Source: Magnolia sinica
Lineage: Eukaryota; Streptophyta; Magnoliopsida; Magnoliales; Magnoliaceae
NCBI RefSeq assembly: GCF_029962835.1
Contig: NC_080575.1
Location: 44,568,437 to 44,632,436, forward strand
Direction: 5' to 3'
DNA: 64,000 bases
Each line of letters starts with the position of its first letter. The first letter of the stretch is position 1. The notes under the pieces are model-generated. The model was not told the origin of the DNA. It saw only the letters and a program-made list of their open reading frames with translations, and searched no databases. The position numbers and the translations under genes were made by a program. This document shows positions 36,501 through 48,990 of this stretch, piece by piece.

Positions 36501-37456
36501 AACAAGCCCACACCTCTACATTGATGGTTTATACTCATTATTAGGTGACGACCTGTACCTTGTTGATATCTTAATTTGGATCAATGGACACTGGTGAGGA
36601 GCCGCCACATTCTGCAACGAACCACGTGATCCGAATAATGACTCGTGATATAATGACGGTATCCTAGCTTCGCCAAACTGCTGTATGAACTAGGATAGTA
36701 ATCACTTGGCTAATCATGCATATCCTAGTATAGGTTGTGATTTGCCATTGGAGTCGCTTGTGAGGGTGTGTTGGCATTTGTAAAATAGGCGTGGAAGTCA
36801 CTTGTGAGGGAGTGTTGGATTGTGAGGAGCATGCATCATTTCATCATTGCATTAATACACTTACCAAATAGATTAATAAACTGTTTGTTTGTTATTCTAT
36901 CATTAATTGCACTCTGTTGTGTTGGTAACATGGGTAACTTGTTTAGTAATTATGCGTTAAAGATAACATGCTTGAGTGTATAATATGTATTAATATGTAT
37001 TCGTTGTGAATCTTCTAACCACTAAAATGTCTCAAGTAACAATCATGGGGATATTTCTTCACTATGTTAGTGTTTGACGTCTCCTATTTAACATATGCAG
37101 ATAACTCAGGATTATGACTAGTCGGTGGTGCGCTCAGTGTGCCCAGTAAATCTCTAGCTTCTTCCCGATTCGTAGTTGTTCTTCTGTCCCTATTGTAATT
37201 ATTGTGATTTGTATAATTCTCACATGGGTGGTCATCCCTTTTGGAACTGTAACTTCTAGGTGTTAGCCCTATATTGTTAGATGTTGCTATATTTACCTTG
37301 CTTTGTTTTCACTAAATTGAAATGCGTTACTCTGATTATTTATGTGTGAAATAAATGTGAATTTGAATCAGGACACATGTGAATTTTATTAAGTTAACAC
37401 CCAGAAACTCGGGATCAGAGTCTATGTACTCGGGTGTTGATTTTTGGGGTGTTACA
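33582..37456 (+). mobile_element. Element D, 5' LTR (3.9 kb)
   Basis: Starts TGTAACGCCTCAG and ends 'ggggtgttaca', directly followed by a PBS (37459-37470), which fixes its right end. The left end is confirmed by the 3' LTR start at 43968, which shares 'atttttgccaggtggg' and the following kilobase. It contains palindrome-like ACTCGGTTGAATCGAGT motifs (about 33760-33910) and 'tgcagataactcagg' near the end. The terminal sequences match the style of family E and of the Tekay element LTR. It is non-coding. Confidence 0.85.
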
Positions 37457-37458
37457 GG

Positions 37459-37470
37459 TGGTATCAGAGC
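37459..37470 (+). other. Primer-binding site of element D (initiator tRNA-Met type)
   Basis: TGGTATCAGAGC two bases after the LTR end. It is the standard plant PBS complementary to the 3' end of initiator tRNA-Met, and it is intact. Confidence 0.95.
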
Positions 37471-38519
37471 AGAGTACTGAGATAACCAGGACCTTGGGAA
37501 TGAGGATTATATAAACTACAATGATCGGATGTTAGAACATTTAGAATTTTGGACGTAGATTGGTACTGCTAGATTTTAAAAAAAAATCTGGCAGTATAGG
37601 AAATCCAATAAATTAAGAACAATGAACCTTAGGACCAAACTCTCCAGTTTTCTACAATTATGAACTAAAACTTAGGAATGATGAACAATAGGATCAAATC
37701 CCCGATTTTGTGATGCTTTTGAACATAAATCTATAATTTTGAACCCTGGGATTGCTTTGATCAGTATTGTCATGTGTGAGGTGCTCGAGTGCGTGAAAAT
37801 TCAAGTTCAGGTGACTCAATTATAACCAGATAAATTTTGACCCTAAGAGTTAGAAGAACTACTTGTATTGGAAATAGAAATCATCCAGTGTAAGAGCGTA
37901 GACTCTGGATTGCAGCCAAGGATTTGACTACTGGTTATGCACATGAAAGTAAGTGACTGATTATGCTAGGATAATTGGTTATAGACTTAGTTGGTTAAGT
38001 TTATTGGGTTAGGGTGAGACCCCTTCTTTTGTTGAATTTCCTTGATATTTATAGGCTTCTTTAAGCACTCTTAGGATGACCTTTTAGACTTAGAAACTAT
38101 TTAGGCTCGGTGAAAACTTAGGCATCTATTGGATTGAATGTTAGGGCCTATCAGCACGCCCCTTAGAACGGTTTCTCCAAGGATTTATTATAATCGGGAA
38201 CACGGAATTACAGAACTATAGACGAGCGAAGTATTTATGGTTTGAATCAAATTCTAAATCCTTGTAGTTATCAATAGACTCAATGCTTTACCACACAGAA
38301 GACTGAATATCACCAGGGTTGGGAAATGATACAATGAACCATCTGTACTGGCCATGCAGAGGATCTATGTATTAGGCTCAAACCCACTACAACCATCATT
38401 CTTTGTTAACCAACCCATGAAAATCGAGAGTTTGTTACCTCACCCCTTCGGAATCCCTAACAATTCCTAAGGTATTTGATAGAACTTAAAAACTATGCTT
38501 AGAATCATGGAGGATAGGA
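37471..38519 (+). mobile_element. Element D internal region, left part
   Basis: Just after the PBS the sequence 'agagtactgagataaccagg' resembles the equivalent leader of the Tekay element at the right end of the window. No gag or pol similarity was found in any frame of this 1 kb. The region is cut at 38519 by the C7 insertion. Confidence 0.7.
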
Positions 38520-39299
38520 TGTAAGACCCATATCCTAGACCATACTATTCCGTAGACTCCCGCAGTCCTCCCTTTTGAATTCCAGCAACCCACGATCTGT
38601 AATAGGCATTTGTGCACGACCCTGAGTGGCATCCTGTCAATCTGAATCAGCTCGGCCTGAGACTTGTATCATTGCGACCACGCCGTCGCCACAGTTCCAA
38701 TGCCTTGTCTCACGCGCTGATGTGATACCCAAGCTAGGAGATGTGGGCCCACATTTATTTCAAGAAAAATGCCGCGCAAGAGAATCTCTACCAAATGTCA
38801 AATTAATCCCATCAATCAATCAAGTACAACACACATATCTCTCTCACCCAAAAGTCAACACAACCTTACCTCTCAAGTATACCCATCACTTACCCATCAC
38901 CCATCACTCCACCCATCACGCATCACTCCACCTATCACTCATCTCTCTCATTTCTCACTCTTTCCAAGCAACTCCCAAGAGAGAGCCAACGTCCAAGCAT
39001 CCTAAGGGAGAAAGGAGAAGCTAGGTGTGGCCCACTTCCTACCCCCCAAAATCCTCATCTTAACCCTTTAATCCTCATCATCCTCCATCAAAGGGAGAGC
39101 TTAGGAGACTAGCATTCTAAGGAGCCAAGAAGGAGCGAAATCGGTGGGTGATCCACCGTTGATTTCATTTGAGGGCCCACTTGTGGTGGGACCCATCTTG
39201 ATGTATGCATGCGCATGGAGGAGCTCATAGTGGCGGAGCCCCTCCCATCTCCACCGTTTCTCTCTCTCTCTCTCTCCTTCCCTCTCTTTGTGATGATGT

Positions 39300-40510
39300 G
39301 TGTGGCCCACCTGTGATATGGAATGTTGATCTAGATCGTCCAGCAGGTGGGACATCCTTGTTGTCCACCCTGTTGGATTATCGGTCCGGTTGGGCCGTTT
39401 GGATGGTTGGAAAACACCAATATCGGCTTGATCTATAACCGTGTGGACCTCGCTTGGACCCCACTATGATGTATGTATTTGATCCACGTTATCCATCCTC
39501 AGGATCATGATCCAACGGGCTAGATGGACCGTGATCTACTGCACCTACTGTTGTCCAGTAGCAGGCATTATTACCAGGTAAAATACAAAAGCAGCTTGAT
39601 CCAAATCATTGTGGCCCATCCACATGGCACACGATGTATGGGTTTTATCCCACGCTACCCGTCTGTCTGTGTGGGACCCACCCCATGTGTGCTGCACATG
39701 TGGAGGTGGGGCCCACTAGATTTATGCTTTGTACATTGATAGGTGGAAGCCTATCATGATGTATGTGCTTCATGACCAGCACATCTAAGCCGTCCGTCCA
39801 TTTTACTATACTAGTGGTCCATGTGGGATAGACCCCACCTGATGGTGTGTTGATCTCACCGTCCAGCTGAGGACGGTGGGAAACCATCTTGATGTTTGTT
39901 TATCCCCACCATCCAATCTCTGGACGCTGGGAGTGGATTGGCTAGTGTACCTCACCCCAGCTACATAATGCTGTATATGTGACGTCAGCAAGCTCTGTGG
40001 GTCCCATCAGCAGCTCGCTGTTGTAGCTGATGTTAGCAAGTTCTGTGGGGCCCATCTTGATGTGCGTATTCTATATCAACACTGTCCAACCCTGGACGAT
40101 GCTGCTTGGGGCAACCGTAATGTATGTATTCCTCCACACCATCCATCTGAGTTCTGGATGGGTGGGGCCCACCTTGTTGATGTATGTATCTTACATCCAG
40201 CCGTCAATTAAGTCGGATGTGTGGTCCACCTTGATATATGTATTACATAGCCACGCTGTCCATCTGTCATGGATGGTGAGCCCCTTGCTGCATGTGCTGT
40301 ATATGCCATACCGTCCATCCATTCGTTGGGCTAGTGGGCCACACGTGTGGACCCACCTGATGTATGTGTTGCTCCCACGCCGTCCAGCGGCTGTAGGGCC
40401 CATGTGATATATGTGTTTTACATCCACACCGTCTAATTGTTTGGGACGATGCTGGATGCATCCTGATGCATGTTTCAATCCACGCCATCCATTGCGTGGA
40501 CTGTGGGCCC
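39300..40510. repeat. R4 tandem array in C7
   Basis: About fifteen units of roughly 60-80 bp with the order 'gtggggcccacct', 'tgatgtatgtatt', 'tatccacaccgtccatc' and 'tggacggtgg'. It is the least disturbed R4 array in the window. Confidence 0.85.
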
Positions 40511-41010
40511 CACATTGACCTATTTATGACCTCTGATGAGGCCCGATGTGATGTATGAGAGGCACATATGTGCGGCCCAATGTGATATATTTGTGGCCCA
40601 TTTGGCAAGGCCCATTATGACGTATTTATGGCCTTTGACGAGGCTTGATTTGATGTATGAGAGGCCCATATGTGCGGCCCAATGTGATATATTTGTGACC
40701 CCTTTTGCAAGGCCCATTGTGATGTATTTGGGACCCAGGCATGAGGCCCATTGCCATTGAGATTGTATATGGCCGTTGTGACATGTATTAGGCCCATATG
40801 AAGGCCCACTGTTATGTGTGGGGCCCACCTGCTGTATATGGGGCCGTGTATGAGGCCCGATGTGATGTTTACAGGGCCCATGAGTGAGGACCATGCAATG
40901 CAGCCCATTGATGTATATGAGGCCCATGTGATGCGGCTCACTCGACGTATGAGATCCTTGTGTAAGGCCCATTAAGATTGTATGCGACCCAATGGGATGT
41001 GTATTGGGCC
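40510..41010. repeat. R3 tandem array in C7
   Basis: Units of about 25-35 bp with 'gaggcccattgtgatgtatt' as the common pattern. A higher-order duplication is visible: the segment around 40536-40600 ('gatgtatgagaggc...ccaatgtgatatatttgtggccc') recurs at 40650-40710. Confidence 0.85.
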
Positions 41011-41159
41011 CTTATGTGAGGCCATGGGCCCACTTTATGTTTGACTTTATGTGGGCCACTCCTTGGGAGAAATGTTGGTTAACTGTCCACATTGATGGGT
41101 AATGATGGTTAAATGTCCACATTGCGACCTTCCCTTAAGCCTTATTGGGCCTATTCTCA

Positions 41160-41375
41160 TCGATAACGATTATCGATGCTGGTTATCGGTGCCGATTATC
41201 GAGGCCGATTATCGGTGTCGATTATCGATGTTGTATCGGTGCCAATTATTGAGGCCAATTATCGGTGCTGATTATCAATGTTGTATCGGTGCTGATTATC
41301 GAGGCCGATTATTGATGTTGTATCGAGGCCGATTATCGATGTTGATTATTACTACCAGTTATCGATACTGATTAT
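41160..41375. repeat. R2 tandem array in C7
   Basis: Units of about 18-22 bp, 'cgattatcgaggccgattat', the inverse of the R2 units in C4 and C6. Confidence 0.9.
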
Positions 41376-43048
41376 GAGTATGTAACAGCATAACATCATG
41401 ATACATGCCCATACGTATCATCTGTATGTTTATTATGAGATGTGAATTGACCATTGTATTTGCCATAGGGCAGGTTGTTTATGAGACTCTCTGATAGGCA
41501 GGGTCATCCCACATAAGTGCACGATATGTGTAGGATTAATGCATGATTGGACTGTGTGACTCATGCATCTTGCATTTTGTGATGTGACTACTGTACGCCC
41601 TAGTGACGTCAGGGTCATGGCCTCCTCAGGCATATCGTGGATGGCCAGATGGGACACCAAAAATATTTGGTTCTAGCACTGTGGGCACATAGGATGTCCT
41701 TGGGGGAGAGTCCCAGAATCCTCTGGTACTGGAGGAGACTCTAACGTCTAGACTGAGTGGATAGTGAGTGCCTGGGTGCCGAATACCAATAGGCGGAGTC
41801 TCCCACTTGTCGTTGTCTGTTGAAAGGGGGTATGGCCTTATCCGCCCGAGTGAGGGGGCTGTAAGCTGGGCTGAGTATGACCAACTCGTAAATGGGTCCG
41901 CTATCGATGAGCCAGGTAAGTATTGGCAGACTAGTGGTCAGGCGGATAGTAAGGTCTCTTCCACTTGCTGGGCTGTGCAGCTAGGGAGGCGGTAGTCAGT
42001 GTGGAGTGTACTAGACCCCGGTGATATCCCAGAGATGAGCTATACTTATATGTGGACTTACTGAGGAGGAGTTGTATCTCAACATTTTACTCATTCATTC
42101 ATTCATTCACTATCCACTCGGGTTGGTGGTAGGCAATTAATTATTATGCGTACCTTCGCAATGGCAAGAATTTCAATTGGGGCACGCGACCAACCTGAGA
42201 TCAGGAGTCTACCACATTAAGTCTGGCTATCCAAATTTAGGTAAGAGACTGGTTTGGATAGAAGTCTCTTATGATGGACCCCATAGCTTGCGATACTACG
42301 TATTATCATCTCGACTTCACACTCCAGCGTGGTCATTTCATTCGCACCATATATTGCATTACATCCACGACATATAGCATTTTGGGTTGCTATGTTTCTG
42401 CATTTATATGGCCTAGATAAGGTTGACGGTATTCGTGGACTCGTTAGGATTTGCATAATGTTTTACATCCTCAGTATATGATATTTAGCTTAGTATGTCA
42501 CCGCATTGCATAGTTGATCTACATTGCTTTATCAGTATATGGTATTGGTTTATTATGTTTTTGCATCGCATAACCTGGATAAGATTGATGGTATTTATGG
42601 ACTTACCGGCATATTTTCGCATTACTCTGATATTGCATACTTGGTACTTACCTTGCACACACACTTACACCACCCTCTAAGCTTTTATAAGCTTATGCAC
42701 AATAGATGCGTGTAGGTGGCGTTAGGTCCCAGCAGCGTTGAGCTTGGACCGTGCAGTTGTCTTTCGGAACTTAGATTTTTGATATATGTATTTCCCTTTC
42801 AGCACTATATTCAAATGTTTATATTAGTGGATATGTGATGATGATGTTGTCTTTGTGATTTAGGTAAACTTGTGGTTATGCTTATTATGAGATAAATGTA
42901 TGTTAGAAAATCCTCCTTGTAGGATCCCAGGATCGGAATCTGGCGTATGGGTGCCAGAAGCCGAGAATGGGGCACTACGGAGGCTGTCGACGCCGGATTC
43001 GGCGATCGAAAATTCTGTGAGCCCAGTTTTCGAGTTTGGGGCGTGACA

Positions 43049-43967
43049 TAGGGTGCCCACCTAATTGTCCCTAAGTCACGATCTTAATATAATATAGGGT
43101 TTGGGCCCAAGAAATTTTTTGAATGGGCACCAAAATAGTTAGGAAGTTAGGCCCCAAATCATAACCTATTTTATCATACATATTGTGCATATGAACTTGG
43201 AAAGATAGTTTGCCTGTTAACCTATTTTGTCCAAATTCCTTATGTACTAGTAATGTATATATTATCTTGCAGTATTAAACTAGATATGTTTAAAGACGTC
43301 AAGTCAGGATCGTGGCAAAAGTCATTTCTTTTGGTAAAATTAGACAACTTGCCACAAACTCACACCCATCCTTGAAATCCACCACAACACACATCATTTT
43401 TAGCTCCTTTCTATAACCATAGATACCAATGTCATAATACACATCATCGATGAAAGGAAGACCAATGTATTAAGAGATCGTTTCCCATTTCATATCAAAG
43501 GGAGATCCCAATTTATAACTCATTCCGACATATGGATTGAGACATAAGTTCTAGATCCTTGAGGGTAGAAATGTTTTTAAGGAGGGTAGAAAATTATGAA
43601 CCCAGCCTGGTTAAGTAGGTGTACACGTCTACCCGATCATAGGTGCAACGGAAGTGTGGTAGGCCCATAAGACCACAATCCCAAGATTGGAAGGGATCGA
43701 TCCACGTTACATATAGGGCTAGATTGCTAAATAGGATTTGAGTCAACTTAAACATTAGTAATGAACTCATTGAAGGGAAAGAGTTTGGATTTAAGAAATA
43801 GACCAAGTCATATAAGTAGATCGAATCACTAAAGCATAGGCCTGACAATAGGTGCAAGCTGGGTCACTATAGGTGAGGTCAGTGTATTCACAAATGGGCT
43901 CTTTGTTTGCGAACCTAATATAAGACAGCCAATTTCGGGGACGAAATTGTTTTTAACGGGGGTAGAT
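43049..43967 (+). mobile_element. Element D internal region, right part, with PPT
   Basis: Resumes after the C7 target duplication and runs to the 3' LTR. No pol domain is recognisable. The last 40 bases carry 'aatttcggggacgaaattg' and then 'aacgggggtagat', the conserved end-of-pol and polypurine tract arrangement of Tekay/Del-type gypsy elements. The true PPT is about 43956-43967. Total internal length without C7 is only about 2 kb, too short for gag-pol. Confidence 0.75.
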
Positions 43968-45245
43968 TATAACGCCCCAAATTTTTGCCAGGTGGGAATC
44001 AGACATCCTTGGATAGTACATTTGATTTCTGGACTTGAGTGTAAGTCCGTGTGTGTATTCACGCATGTTTGGGACCAAAAGGAGTGACCATGGATCCACC
44101 AAAACCACCTGATTGAGTCAAATTTAAGAATTTTGAAGAATATGGACAGCAAGGTTCAGTTGCACTGAGCAAACTAAGGAAACTGGGGCAGCAATGTTCG
44201 GTTGCAATGAGTAAACATTGAGCAACCAAGTAAATCTAGACAGCAGGGCTTAGTTGCACAGAGTGGGACTCGGTTGAACCGAGTAACTCTATTCAACAAT
44301 ATTCTGCATATTCGGATTTTGACGGTTTCATTGTAGTAACTTCAAAAAGTCATATCTATTTTTCTACAACTCCAATTGAGGTGATTCACAATCCAGATTG
44401 AAACTTGATAAGTGCAATTTCATGGAAAAATAAATGAAATATAAAAACCAAACTAAGCGAAGGTTAATTTTATAGTTTTTTTTTAAACTATACCAAAATC
44501 ATTAGTTTCAGACAGCTAGTACTCCCAAAAATTTTAAAATTTTTTTATAACTCAAAATGAGATAAATTTTGTGGGGATAAATTAGACTTAATGATAAACT
44601 AATTAAAAAAAAATTTAAATAATTTGGCAACTAAAAGTATCAAAAACATTGCAAGCAATAGACCTATTAAAACTGAAAAACTTTCTGTAACTACACATTT
44701 TCAATGTGCCACATATATCTTTTTCATCTTCGAGTTTTTATGCTTGGTGTCTTCTTAGGAATTGCTTCTAATCATACTAAAAATCATCCCATATGATTAA
44801 ATTAATATTTTATATTTTTAATTTTTATGCTCGGTGTCTTCTTAGGAATTGCTTCTATGCTCAGGTAGTTTCGAGTATAGTTGAATGAGGGTTCTTGATT
44901 AGGGTGATTAGAGTTGAATCACCATTTTCACTAATTGAAAATAGGCCACACTATGAATTTAGATAATTCAAACCCAATCATCATGCATGAAAAATCTTGC
45001 GACCCATTTCATTCCAAAAATGCCTTGATTATCCGAACAAGCTCTAGATCGCTCGTTTGTGGGCCACTAAACCCGAGACTATAGAAAGACGTTCGTCGTA
45101 ATGGGCCGCGGGTAGTGAAGCAAGAAAGTGCCCATAAATGCTCAACTTAGGCCAAAGTTCGAGTGCTTGGGATTCGTGAATGTTGGCGTTTGATGCTTCT
45201 TATTTAACATATGCAGATAACTTAGGAATAGGACCAGTCGGTGGT
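43968..45245 (+). mobile_element. Element D, 3' LTR (internally deleted and interrupted)
   Basis: Starts TATAACGCCCC right after the PPT and parallels 33582-34766 closely. Near 45180 it jumps to sequence matching 37069-37125, a deletion of about 2.3 kb relative to the 5' LTR. A short segment (44740-44773) is duplicated at 44824-44857. The LTR is broken at 45245, where an Athila-type element starts ('gtcggtggt' corresponds to 'gtcggtggtgcgc' in the 5' LTR). The final roughly 330 bp are not found. Confidence 0.8.
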
Positions 45246-46717
45246 TGTTAAGTTTTAAATATTGTATATTCTTCCCTATTTTTATCTTGGTTTTATGAAC
45301 ATGATAATGCTTAATTTTCTATTTTATACATTTTTGTGTTGCGAGGTGAATCTGAGAGCTTGGATTGAAAAGAATGCTAAAAGCATGGATTTGATGTTCA
45401 AGATCACCAAGGTAGGGGATGGATCTTAGTAGACTAAGAATGAAGAATTCGCATGTCAAAGATCCAAGGAAACTAATTACGAAGGTTGAAGAAAGGACTT
45501 GAAAGACTTCGGAATGTGCAACAAAAAACAGATAAGGTCGGTCCGACCGAACTCGCACAAAACAATCCAACAACCAAAGATGAAATTTGGAAGGTAATTT
45601 GGTTCGGCTAATAGACAATTTGGTCTGACCGAAACCCAATTCAGTCCAACCGAAAGGAGGATTCGGTGCGACCGAAAGTGCACAAAAAGCTCTAGAGAAG
45701 AACGATGAATTTTGGAGTTAATTCGGTTTGACTGACGACTTAAGTTCGGTCTAAATGACAACTTAAGTTCAATCAGACCGAACCCAAGCTCGATCCAACC
45801 GAAATCAAGTAACTAACGAAACAAAATCCTATCCAAGCTTTGTCTCGACTTCGGTCCGACTGATGCATAACGCAGCTGCGTAAATTGAGGCGGTTTCACG
45901 ATCGAATTATAGAAATTCAAAGTCGGTGCGTAAGGTGGAGCTTCACAACTATAAATAGGAGTCCCTAGGACGTTCCTCGGGATCTTCTAGGGTTTGAGGA
46001 GGGGAGCAAAAGGGTGGAGAGCCACCGCCAAGAGTTTTTCTTCTTCTTCCTTAGTTTGTTTTCATGTTTTATTTAAGAGATTTTAGTTTAATCAAGTTTA
46101 TAGTTAACTAAACCTCTTAGCTGGGGCTAAGAGGTGATGTTTATCTTGCTTTAATTCTTATTTATATTGAACTTCATTGATTTCTAGTTTATTTTAAGGA
46201 ATAGTTTCAGTTTTCTATGGTTTATTGTGACTCAAATTACAATAAACACTGCGATAGCTTTGAATATCTTCTTTTCCTATTTGAGATTGTGGGATTGGTA
46301 AATCCTGTTGTTCACTATTGTCTCCTGGGCATGGTAGGGTGATGGAATCCCTTCTAAATCTTCACAATCCTCATCCATTGAGGCTAGTTCAATGAAAAGT
46401 TCAGAGATTTGATCATCTCTTCTTCCAATTGGATAAGATAGGACTCTGATTCCAATTGTGCTTCTTGAATCAAGTAAGGTAACATCTTGATAGCTACAAG
46501 TGGATCCTTGGTACCCTAGTTCTCACCTTCAAATTCACAAGTTTTAATCAACAATATTCACACTAAACTTCAATTATTCTAGAATTTAGATTTAGATCTT
46601 CTTCTAGTTCTAGTTATTTTTAGATACGTACAAGATTAGTCCCTGTGGATTCGACCTCAGTCTCACCGAGATTATTACTACATCGCGACCCTACACTTAG
46701 GGTTATGAACAAGTTTT
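45246..46717 (+). mobile_element. Athila/Tat-type gypsy element, 5' LTR
   Basis: TGTTAAGTTTTAAA marks the start inside the D LTR. The right end is placed just before a degraded PBS at 46718. 'tccctgtggattcgacctc' and 'cacttagggttatgaacaag' near the end are typical of Athila/Tat LTRs. Clustered TTCGGTCCGACCGAA-like motifs occupy 45535-45870. There is no second LTR in the window, because the element is truncated in integrase. Confidence 0.75.
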
Positions 46718-46735
46718 TAGGGCCATTGCAGGGGA
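46718..46735 (+). other. Degraded primer-binding site of the Athila-type element
   Basis: TAGGGCCATTGCAGGGGA differs at four positions from the usual Athila/Tat PBS TGGCGCCGTTGCCGGGGA (tRNA-Asp type in related elements). Position right after the LTR end supports it. Confidence 0.75.
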
Positions 46736-47135
46736 CTACGACTGCATTTTTTTAAATATTAATTAGTATTATAATTAGGTTAAGATTAGGATTAACTTTC
46801 TATTTTGTTTGTAGGTTAGGATTTTTTTTTGAATTTATTTTTAGAATTTAACTTGGTTTTCTGTTTTGTAGGATTCTAACATAAAAATCTCCGATTTGAT
46901 AACCTCTTTCAAATTTTCCCTCTTTTATCTTTTTTAGATATCTTATTTGTCTTATTTTGCGTAGTTTTTTTAAAAAGGTTTAGTTGTTTAAATACTTGAA
47001 GGCTGCGAGTGTTGCATGCCTAAGTGGGTTCGTGACAACACTCAACGTCTCTTAGGTGAAGGAAGATTACTTGAAGGGTTGCCTATCCGTCACAAGACTA
47101 GACACCACTTGAGATCCTCATAATCAATTGAAGTG

Positions 47136-48597
47136 ATGGCTACAAATCCACCTCAACCTCCAGTTGAGGAAGCTCAGGATGAGAATGAGGTGCACATGCA
47201 CCCCCGCCTCGTACCTTACGAGATTATTTACAACCAGCAGGGGTGAGCACACCTTCCTAGATGATTTTTCCAGACAATGCAGGAAATATGGATATTAAGC
47301 CAGGAGTAATCCAACTCCTTCCAAAATTTCATGGACTTGAATATGAAAGTCCATATCTATACATGAAAGAGTTTGATGAGATAATAGCCACTTTATACTT
47401 TCCTAATGTGTCTGAGGACACGATCAGGCTGAAACTCTTTCCCTTCTCCTTAAAAGAAAAGGCTAAGATGTGGTTGCATTCACTACGTCCATGATACATT
47501 GGCAGATGTACCATAAGACGAACACCATCAGAAAGTCGATCATGAACTTCACCCAAAAGGAATATGAGATATTCTTCCAATGTTGGGAGCGGTTCAAGGA
47601 TCTTGTCAGTTCATGCCCACAACATGGCTTCGAAACATAGCGCATAACAAATTTCTTCTATGATGGACTGACATCTTCCATGCACCAATTAGCCTAGAGG
47701 ATGTGCAATGGGAAATTCATGAATAAAGATGTCGATGATGTCTGGGATTACTTTGACAAACTTGCTGAAAATGCACAATCATGGGACATCTCCACAAGAC
47801 CTAACACCACTTCTAAGCCTACTCAATCAAATGTGAGGGGCGAAATATATGTTTTGAAAAAGGAAGATGATATAAATGCTAAAGTAGCTAATCTCACAAG
47901 GAAAATCGAGGCCATGGAACTTAAGAAGGCTAAGGCTAAGTTGTTTGTGGTATTTGTGCTTGCAACGTTCATATAACTAAAAATTGTCCAACAATACCTA
48001 CTTTTCAAGAAACATTGAATTAGCAATTGAATACCATGAACAACTACCAAAGACCTTTCAGTGGACTCACCTCAAATACATACAACTCTAGCTAGAGGAA
48101 CCATCCCAATTTCGGTTGGAGGAATGGACAAATGGCTAACCCTCAAGGGGCTCTATCTCAACTCTTAAATCAAAAGAAGCCTCAGGAGGATCTGGTTTTA
48201 AAACACATCCAAAATGAAGAGCTTTTTAATCAAGGCACATTATAAGCCTCACAAGACCTTAACAAGATCATTCAACGGATTGAGTCAAACTTAATGACTG
48301 GGGAGAAAGGGATGCTTCCAACGCAATCCCTCCCTAATCTAAAACTGCAATGTGAAATTAGTGACTTAATCTCTTCAAATCAAATGGAGCAAGCTAAGTC
48401 TATCACCACTCTTAAGAATCAAAAGAAAATTGACAAGACTATTTCGGTAAGGGCTGAAAAGCCTAAGGATCCGAAAGAAGATGAGAATGATGGACCTAAC
48501 AATGTTCCACCTGGGTTAGAACTAAAACCTCAAAGTAAACCAATTGCGTTATTCCCTCAACGATTGATTGCACCAAAACCTCTCTCTAACTCTTAAG
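47136..48597 (+). pseudogene. Athila/Tat-type gag, degenerate
   Basis: A likely start ATG at 47136 gives MATNPPQPPVEEAQ. The capsid-like retrotransposon gag domain follows in another frame (47261-47494: GVIQLLPKFHGLEYESPYLY, TIRLKLFPFSLKEKAKMWLH). It continues after a shift (47540-47800: CWERFKDLVSSCPQHGF, FFYDGLTSSMHQLA). A basic and Asn-rich segment contains NTYNSS and RNHPNFGWRNG, the conserved Athila/Tat C-terminal gag motif, and then GMLPTQSLPN (48312-48345). Several frameshifts and stops are present. A CCHC knuckle is only hinted at around 47940-47990. Confidence 0.88.
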
Positions 48598-48739
48598 ATA
48601 TCCTAGAGGTACTTAAGCAAGTGAAGGTCAACATCCCTCTACTAGATGTCGTTAAACAAATACCTTCAAATGCCAAATTTCTAAAAGATCTATACACTAC
48701 CAAAAGACGGCAAAACATACAAAGGAAAATCTTTTTGAT

Positions 48740-48990
48740 AAAAAAGTGAGTGACATATTCAAGCAAGATGTGCCGCAAAATTACAAAGATCCCGGTAGCC
48801 CAACCATCACTTGTGTAATTGGGAATTACCGGATTGAGCATGCACTTCTTGACTTGGGGGCAAGTGTTAACTTGATCCCCTACTCAGTTTACGAACAACT
48901 AGGTCTTAGTGAATTAAAACCCACCCGGACCACATTATAACTTGCCGATCGCTCAATTCGTGTACTAAGAGGGATAATTGAGAATGTTTT
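48740..48990 (+). pseudogene. Athila/Tat-type protease, N-terminal half
   Basis: The aspartic protease reads PGSPTITCVIGNYRIEHALL and DLGASVNLIPYSVYEQLGL. The catalytic DLGAS (a form common in Athila/Tat) is intact. A TAA then interrupts before LADRSIRVLRGIIENVF. The gene is cut at 48990 by the E2 solo LTR and resumes at 53249. The linker region upstream (about 48600-48740) is open only in short pieces. Confidence 0.88.

Larger units (their letters stand above)
38520..43048 (+). mobile_element. Family C solo LTR, copy C7 (complete)
   Basis: A 4529-bp forward copy running from TGTAAGACCC to GGGGCGTGACA. Flanks TAGGA (38515-38519) and TAGGG (43049-43053) are a 5-bp duplication with one mismatch. 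It is inserted in the internal region of element D. The order is the reverse of C6: end block, pyrimidine-rich 'ctctctcatttctcac', R4, R3, R2, then the conserved terminal kilobase. The R1 array is nearly absent, which accounts for part of the length difference from C6. Confidence 0.85.

Noticed and set aside
40191..40972. Minus-strand ORFs of 95-150 codons with His/Gly/Pro repeats
   Set aside because: Direct translations of the R3 and R4 tandem arrays. They are repetitive and not maintained between C copies.
44740..44860. Short direct duplication as a possible regulatory repeat
   Set aside because: Absent from the 5' LTR of the same element, so it is a private rearrangement and not a conserved control element.
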